From Centipeda infelix ATCC 43532 (GTDB taxonomy: Bacteria > Bacillota > Negativicutes > Selenomonadales > Selenomonadaceae), in contig NZ_JH376797.1 in NCBI RefSeq assembly GCF_000234095.1, forward strand, positions 476,859 through 540,858: a stretch of 64,000 nt of DNA, written 5' to 3'. Shown here piece after piece: positions 58,777 through 64,000 of the stretch. The stretch's first letter is position 1, and every line of letters starts with the position of its first letter. A program made the position numbers and the translations under genes. The notes below the pieces were generated by a model. That model was not told where the DNA came from. It saw nothing but the letters and a program-made list of their open reading frames with translations, and ran no database searches.

Positions 58777-60845
58777 CAGAGGAGTGCCTTATGGCTGACG
58801 TTAATGCGTCCCTTTTCATCAATTTCGATAACCTTGACTTCGAGCTGGTCGCCAATCTTTACCACATCTTCGACACTTTCCACGCGGTGTTTTGCGAGCT
58901 GTGAGATGTGGCAAAGCCCTTCTTTGCCGGGCAGAAGTTCAACGAAGGCACCGAACTTCAGGAAACGCGTAACGCGCCCCATATAGACCTCCCCCACCTC
59001 GACCTCGCGCACAATGTCCTCAATCATCTTGCGGGCGCGATCCATCGCATCCATATTCGGAGATGTGATGAAAATATTTCCATCCTCGTGAATATCGACA
59101 TCCACGCCCGTTTCGTCAATGATCTTACGGACAACCTTGCCGCCCGTTCCAATGACGTCGCGAATCTTATCAATGTCAATGGTAATGACTTCCACACGCG
59201 GTGCATAGGGTGAGAGCTCTGCGGCAGGCTTGTCAATGCACGCAAGCATTTTCTCAAGGATGAACGCGCGTCCCTCCTTTGCCTGAGCCAAAGCGGATGC
59301 GAGAATATCCCTCGTGATTCCGGCAATCTTGATGTCCATCTGAATTGCCGTAATCCCCTTGGTCGTTCCGGCGACCTTGAAGTCCATATCGCCGAGCGCA
59401 TCCTCCATCCCCTGAATATCCGTCAAGATGGAGTAGTCATCGCCATCGCGCACGAGCCCCATCGCAACACCGGACACAGGCCGTTTGATCGGAACGCCGG
59501 CACACATAAGCGACAGCGTGCTCCCGCAGACGCTCCCCATTGAGCTCGAGCCGTTCGATTCGAGAATCTCCGAGACGAGGCGAATCGTATAGGGGAAGTC
59601 CTCGATCGATGGAATCATCGGGAAAAGAGCACGCTCTGCGAGCGCTCCATGCCCAATCTCACGCCGTCCGGGACTGCGCATGGGGCGAGCCTCACCGACA
59701 CTGTATCCTGGAAAGTTATAGTGATGCAAATAGTGCTTTGTTGTCTCAGGGCCAAGACCGTCAATGATCTGCTCGTCTCCAATGGAGCCAAGCGTCGTGA
59801 CGGTAAGCACCTGCGTCTGTCCTCTGGTGAAAAGCCCCGAGCCGTGCGTACGCGGCAGGATGCCAACCTCGCAGCTGACAGGGCGCACCTCGTCCAGCGC
59901 ACGTCCGTCCGGACGGATCTTCTCGTGCGTAATCATATGACGGACAATGCCCTTTTCGATCTTGTAGAGGATCTGTGCAATTTCTTTTGCGGCATCCGGG
60001 TATTCCTCGATGAAATGCTCGACCGTCTCCGCCTTAATTGCGGCAATATCCGCATCGCGTGCGAGTTTGTCACTGTTCCGCGTTGCGGCATCAAGACGCT
60101 CCTCTGCATACGCACGCACCTTAGACTCCAGCTCCTCGGAAACAGTGAAAATTGCAGGAACGATCTTTTCTTTTCCACAGGCACTCCGAATATTGTTCTG
60201 AAACTCGACAAGGCGACGAATCTCAGCATGACCGAATAGGATCGCGTCGAGAACGACTTCTTCAGAAAGTTCATTTGCGCCCGCTTCCACCATCATCACG
60301 GCATCGTACGACCCAGCTACGGTAAGGTTGAGATCCGAAACAGCACGTTGAGCCTCCGTCGGATTGATGACAAAGGCTCCATCAACATAACCAACACGAA
60401 CGCCCGCAATCGGTCCCATGAAAGGAATATCAGACACCGTCAGCGCACAGGAAGCACCGATCATCGCAGCAATTTCCGGAGGATTGTCCTGTTCTACGCA
60501 CAAGACCGTCGCAACGATTTGGATATCGTTGCGAAAGCCATCGGGGAAAAGAGGGCGGATGGGACGATCAATGAGGCGCGCACAGAGCACGGCATCGTTG
60601 CTCGGACGACCCTCCCGCTTGATAAAGCCGCCGGGAATCTTTCCTGCTGCATACATCTTCTCTTCATAGTCCACTGTCAAGGGGAAAAAATCAACGCCCT
60701 CACGCGGTGCACTCGAAGCAGTTGCCGTCACTAGGACAACAGTGTCGCCATAGCGAACCAGTACAGCACCATTCGCCTGCTTTGCCATCTTCCCATGCTC
60801 TATTGTCAGCTTACGTCCGCCCAGCTCAATCTCAAAGCATTGCAT
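58776..60845 (-). CDS. pnp: Polyribonucleotide nucleotidyltransferase
   Basis: 689 residues. Two RNase PH-like halves ([55 protein letters not shown]), then a KH domain ([18 protein letters not shown], about 560-600) and a C-terminal S1 domain ([30 protein letters not shown], about 624-685). 3'-5' phosphorolytic RNase of the degradosome. ATG 60845 with AGGAGG; the longer frame from 60932 is not needed. Confidence 0.96.
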   Translation of the reverse strand: MQCFEIELGGRKLTIEHGKMAKQANGAVLVRYGDTVVLVTATASSAPREGVDFFPLTVDYEEKMYAAGKIPGGFIKREGRPSNDAVLCARLIDRPIRPLFPDGFRNDIQIVATVLCVEQDNPPEIAAMIGASCALTVSDIPFMGPIAGVRVGYVDGAFVINPTEAQRAVSDLNLTVAGSYDAVMMVEAGANELSEEVVLDAILFGHAEIRRLVEFQNNIRSACGKEKIVPAIFTVSEELESKVRAYAEERLDAATRNSDKLARDADIAAIKAETVEHFIEEYPDAAKEIAQILYKIEKGIVRHMITHEKIRPDGRALDEVRPVSCEVGILPRTHGSGLFTRGQTQVLTVTTLGSIGDEQIIDGLGPETTKHYLHHYNFPGYSVGEARPMRSPGRREIGHGALAERALFPMIPSIEDFPYTIRLVSEILESNGSSSMGSVCGSTLSLMCAGVPIKRPVSGVAMGLVRDGDDYSILTDIQGMEDALGDMDFKVAGTTKGITAIQMDIKIAGITRDILASALAQAKEGRAFILEKMLACIDKPAAELSPYAPRVEVITIDIDKIRDVIGTGGKVVRKIIDETGVDVDIHEDGNIFITSPNMDAMDRARKMIEDIVREVEVGEVYMGRVTRFLKFGAFVELLPGKEGLCHISQLAKHRVESVEDVVKIGDQLEVKVIEIDEKGRINVSHKALL

Positions 60846-60929
60846 ACAAATCCTCCTAGATTCGTTTCTTAAATCGTTCCGTATAACAAAAGCATTCGAC
60901 ACAATATCATAGAATCCTTGTCTCGATAG

Positions 60930-60953
60930 CAAAAAAGCGGGGAAGTCCCCGCT
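60930..60953 (-). terminator. rpsO terminator
   Basis: Perfect AGCGGGG/CCCCGCT stem with a 4-nt loop, followed on the minus strand by six or more Ts. It separates rpsO from pnp, so pnp must rely on partial readthrough or its own promoter. Confidence 0.88.
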
Positions 60954-60974
60954 CTTACTCTTTGTCCTAAAATA

Positions 60975-61241
60975 TTACTTACGCAGGTTGAGCTTCGCAA
61001 TGATCGAACGATAGCGCTCAATATCCGTCTGATACAGATAGCTCAGAAGGCGACGGCGATGGCCAACCATCTTCAAAAGCCCACGGCGTGAGTGATGATC
61101 TTTCTTGTGTTCCTTCAGATGTTCCGTCAGGTACTGGATGCGTGCCGTCAGGACAGCAATCTGCACCTCGGGTGATCCTGTATCTCCCTCATGTACCGCA
61201 TATTCCTTGATGATTTCCTGTTTCTTTTCCTGTGTGAGCAT
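60975..61241 (-). CDS. rpsO: 30S ribosomal protein S15
   Basis: 88 residues, the usual length. Signature helices [32 protein letters not shown] are present. It binds 16S rRNA early in 30S assembly. RBS GAGGAGG. The rpsO-pnp order is conserved in bacteria. Confidence 0.98.
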   Translation of the reverse strand: MLTQEKKQEIIKEYAVHEGDTGSPEVQIAVLTARIQYLTEHLKEHKKDHHSRRGLLKMVGHRRRLLSYLYQTDIERYRSIIAKLNLRK

Positions 61242-61325
61242 ATCGAATCCTCCTCATAAATTTTCACCACTGACCAAGAAAACGTCGGATTATTCGCTAT
61301 CTGAGTCATGGTTCTGTTGCGCTCA

Positions 61326-62285
61326 TCATATTACCATAGAAATATTTTCTTGTAAACGAAAACTTTTATCAAAAATATGTTCGACAGTCTCTTTATCATC
61401 TGCAATCTGACGAATTAAATCATCGATGGAAGAAAAACACTGCTCGTCTCGTATTTTTTTGTAAAATGAAATCATGAGCTCTTCATCGTAAAGATCCCCT
61501 GAAAACTCCATGATATGAACTTCCAGCCGTCGATCACAACCGTCAAATGTTGGATTGTTCCCAATGTTTGCGGCCGCATGATAAAGACGCCCCTGGTAGA
61601 AGACTGATACAGCATAGACGCCGTTCGGCAGATGCTCAAATTCTTCGCGCAGTGCCAGATTCGCTGTCGGAAAGCCAAGCCTGCGCCCGCGTTCCTGTCC
61701 GTGAATCACCGTCCCATTGATGGTAAACGGATAGCCGAGGTATTCATTGACTTTGGACAGATCCCCATTTGCAATGAGGGCACGAATTCGCGTACTACTA
61801 ACCGGTGCGCCGTCACGCATGACCGATTGGCATACGATCACCTGAAAACCGTATGTCACGGCACTGTCCCGCAAGAGTGTCGGCGTCCCGTGCCCCCCTC
61901 TGCCAAAGGTATAATTCTCCCCCACAACAATGTATTTCGGCGAAAAATGCCGCTGCAAAAGTCCAATAAAATCCGCTGCACCCGTCTCAGCAAAATCAGC
62001 CGTAAAAGGGATTTCCACCAAGGCGTTCACGCCAAGATTCTTCAGAACACAAAAGCGTATGGCGCCGCTTGCAATGCGGTGCGGCACGGCATTTGGAGCA
62101 ATGATGGAACGCGGGTGGTTGGAAAATGAAAAAACAAGCGCAGCCCCATTGATTTCCTGCGCCTTTGCAACTGCCGTCCGTATGATTTCCTGATGACCGA
62201 TGTGGACGCCATCAAACATACCAAGTGCAATTACGATATTTGAATATTTTGATGAAAAATCAGCAAGCTCTTTATATTTTTCCAT
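61326..62285 (-). CDS. ribF: Bifunctional riboflavin kinase/FAD synthetase
   Basis: 319 residues. N-terminal FMN adenylyltransferase (IALGMFDGVHIGHQEII, GENYTFGRGGHGTPTLL, SSTRIRALIANGDL) and C-terminal riboflavin kinase (GQERGRRLGFPTANLAL with the PTAN motif, AANIGNNPTFDG, GDLYDEELMISFYKKIRDEQ). It makes FMN and FAD. RBS GAGGAGA is unusually distant (about 13 nt) from the ATG. Confidence 0.95.
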   Translation of the reverse strand: MEKYKELADFSSKYSNIVIALGMFDGVHIGHQEIIRTAVAKAQEINGAALVFSFSNHPRSIIAPNAVPHRIASGAIRFCVLKNLGVNALVEIPFTADFAETGAADFIGLLQRHFSPKYIVVGENYTFGRGGHGTPTLLRDSAVTYGFQVIVCQSVMRDGAPVSSTRIRALIANGDLSKVNEYLGYPFTINGTVIHGQERGRRLGFPTANLALREEFEHLPNGVYAVSVFYQGRLYHAAANIGNNPTFDGCDRRLEVHIMEFSGDLYDEELMISFYKKIRDEQCFSSIDDLIRQIADDKETVEHIFDKSFRLQENISMVI

Positions 62286-62323
62286 GGGGAAAAAGCATTC
62301 TCCTCATATGTATATTCCGTTAG

Positions 62324-63235
62324 TCACGGCTCTCCAATGATGCGCAGCTCCGGAAAAAGTTCTACCGCGTGTTTCGCATAAACCCGTTTCTGCACGGCTG
62401 CGATCAGTCGCTGAACGTCATCTGCTGTCGCATTGCCAATGTTGATGATGAACCCCGCATGTTTCTGTGAAACCTGTGCACCGCCGACGGTAAGCCCCTT
62501 TAACCCCGTCTGATCGATCAGTGTTCCGGCAAAATATCCCGGAGGACGCTTGAATGTGCTTCCTGCACTCGGATATGCCAGGGGCTGCTTGCTTTCACGT
62601 CGCTGGTTCAGATCCTCCATGCGCGCCAAGATCTGCGCACGGTTATCTTCGTGTAAATGCAGACGTGTTTCGCAAATTGCCTCATCACAGCTCTGAAAGA
62701 TGCTGTGACGATAGCCGAAATCAAGCTCCTTGGCAGAATACGTCCGAACCTCCCCCCTTGGGGAAACGGTCGTTACCGAAACGACGACAGACTTCATCTC
62801 ATCGTCATAAGCCCCCGCATTCATAAAGATCGCACCGCCGATGCTCCCCGGAATCCCACAGGCAAATTCAAGCCCCGCAAGACCATTCTCCTGTGCATAT
62901 GAAGCAACATCCCGCAGCAGAGCACCCGCACCAACGACGAGATCCGTATCCTCACACGATACGAATGCCATCTTACGACTAAATCGTATTACGAGGCCAC
63001 GGATACCGCCGTCGCGCACCAATATATTTGACCCGTTACCGAGCCATGTAATCGGCTCGCCATATTCCCTTGCAAGACCGATGATCTTCTGTACTTCTCC
63101 CGTATTCTGCGGATAAAAGAGCAGATCGGCAGGCCCCCCGATCCGAAAGGTCGTGTGAAAACGAAGAGGCGCATCCGTAAAGAGACGCGATGAATCGAAT
63201 TCCTGATAACAGACACGAACGAATTCCTTGTTCAT
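62324..63235 (-). CDS. murB: UDP-N-acetylenolpyruvoylglucosamine reductase
   Basis: 303 residues, FAD-binding: FRIGGPADLLFYPQ, WLGNGSNILVRDGG, CGIPGSIGGAIFMNAGAY, FGYRHSIF, PSAGSTFKRPPG (catalytic Ser), and ELFPELRIIGE (catalytic Glu). It makes UDP-MurNAc for peptidoglycan. Its start overlaps the trmL stop region (63232-63235). Confidence 0.95.
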   Translation of the reverse strand: MNKEFVRVCYQEFDSSRLFTDAPLRFHTTFRIGGPADLLFYPQNTGEVQKIIGLAREYGEPITWLGNGSNILVRDGGIRGLVIRFSRKMAFVSCEDTDLVVGAGALLRDVASYAQENGLAGLEFACGIPGSIGGAIFMNAGAYDDEMKSVVVSVTTVSPRGEVRTYSAKELDFGYRHSIFQSCDEAICETRLHLHEDNRAQILARMEDLNQRRESKQPLAYPSAGSTFKRPPGYFAGTLIDQTGLKGLTVGGAQVSQKHAGFIINIGNATADDVQRLIAAVQKRVYAKHAVELFPELRIIGEP

Positions 63236-63726
63236 ATTTTATGCGATCCCCCACAGCCTGTTCCGGCAAGACTTAATTCAACAAAAGCATTTTGACGCAG
63301 AGCCTCGTATGCAACGACAGCAACAGCATTGGACAGATTCAGAGAACGTGCTCCCGCGTGCATCGGAATACGAATCGTGTGCGCCTCATTGGCAGCCAGC
63401 AACGATTCCGGCAGCCCCGCCGTCTCCTTGCCAAAGACGAGAAATACATCCGATGTATAGGCAATGTCGGAGTAGATCTGTGCTGCTTTCGTCGTACAGA
63501 AATAAAATGGATGCCCCTCGTACTTCACTTGAACCTCGTCAAAGCTGTCATGATAATGCACCTTGACAAGATGCCAATAATCCAGTCCCGCGCGTTTCAA
63601 ATATTTGTCATCCGTCGAGAATCCAAGCGGCCGCACGAGATGAAGCTCGATGCCCGTTCCGGCACATAGCCGTGCAATGTTCCCCGTATTCCCCGGAATC
63701 TCCGGCTCGACCAGAACAATGTGCAT
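63232..63726 (-). CDS. trmL: tRNA (cytidine/uridine-34 2'-O)-methyltransferase
   Basis: 164 residues, SPOUT methyltransferase: LVEPEIPGNTGNIARLCAGTG, LVFGKETAGLPESLL and the knot IPMHAGARSLNLSNAVAVVAYEALRQ. It methylates the wobble nucleotide of leucine tRNAs. First gene of the trmL-murB pair. 113 bp separate it from ilvD. Confidence 0.93.
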   Translation of the reverse strand: MHIVLVEPEIPGNTGNIARLCAGTGIELHLVRPLGFSTDDKYLKRAGLDYWHLVKVHYHDSFDEVQVKYEGHPFYFCTTKAAQIYSDIAYTSDVFLVFGKETAGLPESLLAANEAHTIRIPMHAGARSLNLSNAVAVVAYEALRQNAFVELSLAGTGCGGSHKI

Positions 63727-63789
63727 ATGTTATGAGCCTCCACTCTCTTTCAGAAATAATGCACCGTCATTATAGCGAATTACACATAT

Positions 63790-63826
63790 AAAAACAACCC
63801 ACAGGCACAGAAACTCCCGTGGGTTG
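63790..63826 (-). terminator. ilvD terminator
   Basis: Minus strand: CAACCCAC pairs with GTGGGTTG around a 16-nt loop, followed by TTTTTA. It ends the ilvD transcript 14 nt after its stop. Confidence 0.75.
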
Positions 63827-63839
63827 CACGATGTTCTTC

Positions 63840-64000
63840 TTAGCGCAGAATTGCACCTTCATTCGCAGATGTCGTCAGCTTTGCGTAGCGGGCAAGATAC
63901 CCCGTTTTGATCTTAGGTTCGGGCCGTACCCAGTTTGCACGACGCTTTGCAAGTTCTTCATCGCTGATTTCGAGTTCAAGTTTACGATTCGGAATATCAA
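63840..64000 (-). CDS. ilvD: Dihydroxy-acid dehydratase, C-terminal end (partial)
   Basis: The last 53 codons (reading in from the window edge: [19 protein letters not shown], then a Tyr-rich [20 protein letters not shown] and Arg before the TAA) match the end of the IlvD/Edd dehydratases. It makes 2-oxoacids for branched-chain amino acids using an Fe-S cluster; the catalytic part lies outside the window. Confidence 0.9.
   Translation of the reverse strand, partial: DIPNRKLELEISDEELAKRRANWVRPEPKIKTGYLARYAKLTTSANEGAILR

Noticed and set aside
1-64000. CRISPR array, diversity-generating retroelement or insertion sequence
   Set aside because: No regular spacer-repeat series, no reverse transcriptase and no transposase frame with terminal inverted repeats were seen.

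Overview
The window looks like a chromosome segment from an anaerobic, diderm Firmicute of the Negativicutes (Selenomonas/Veillonella type). This is inferred from gene content: a biotin-domain-less oxaloacetate decarboxylase alpha subunit, a two-subunit HisG/HisZ phosphoribosyltransferase, a TGS-uridine kinase fusion, a YerC-type regulator, an MtaD-type deaminase beside ahcY, and a lone HlyD-family protein. No rRNA, tRNA or CRISPR array was seen.

Layout: (1) 47-3195 holds host genes: a uridine kinase-like protein, then convergently the oadA-type carboxyltransferase with a consensus sigma-70 promoter. (2) 3207-39392 is a complete, HK97-like siphovirus prophage of about 36.2 kb, bounded by a perfect 23-bp direct repeat. 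(3) 39414-64000 is almost entirely host genes on the minus strand: the his operon (hisG-D-C-B-H-A-F-IE), a plus-strand 2-hydroxyacid dehydrogenase, yerC-hisZ-HD gene, a lone hlyD, alaS, ftsK (frameshifted in this sequence), mtaD-ahcY-cobO-pnp, rpsO, ribF, murB, trmL and the 3' end of ilvD.

Prophage order: integrase and repressor on the minus strand. Then on the plus strand: a Cro-like protein; early small genes, including a secreted LysM protein and zinc-ribbon proteins; a recombination/replication block (Gp157, ERF, SSB, DEAD helicase, VRR-NUC, a PrimPol-helicase fusion followed by a 12-copy GGGAAC repeat region). Next comes a partly decayed stretch (a gene with two in-frame TGAs, a 43-codon ssb stub), a late sigma-like regulator, HNH, terminases, portal, ClpP-like protease, capsid, head-tail genes, tail chaperone with a probable -1 frameshift, tape measure, tail tip, holin, amidase and a spanin-like protein. 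At the right end is an accessory ('moron') block: an AT-rich HhH-GPD DNA glycosylase-like gene with its own terminator, then a unit driven by a perfect TTGACA-17-TATAAT promoter carrying an acidic protein, a ribbon-helix-helix-like protein and a tandem zinc-ribbon protein.

The most interesting points are: the reconstructed attP with 12-bp inverted arms and paired TTTGTCTAC arm sites; the repeat-rich putative origin after the primase; the gene with two Trp-to-TGA changes; the right-end accessory block, which may act on superinfecting phage; an orphan plus-strand terminator beside int, suggesting a small RNA; a perfect palindrome at the his operon start point; and the A7 frameshift in ftsK.
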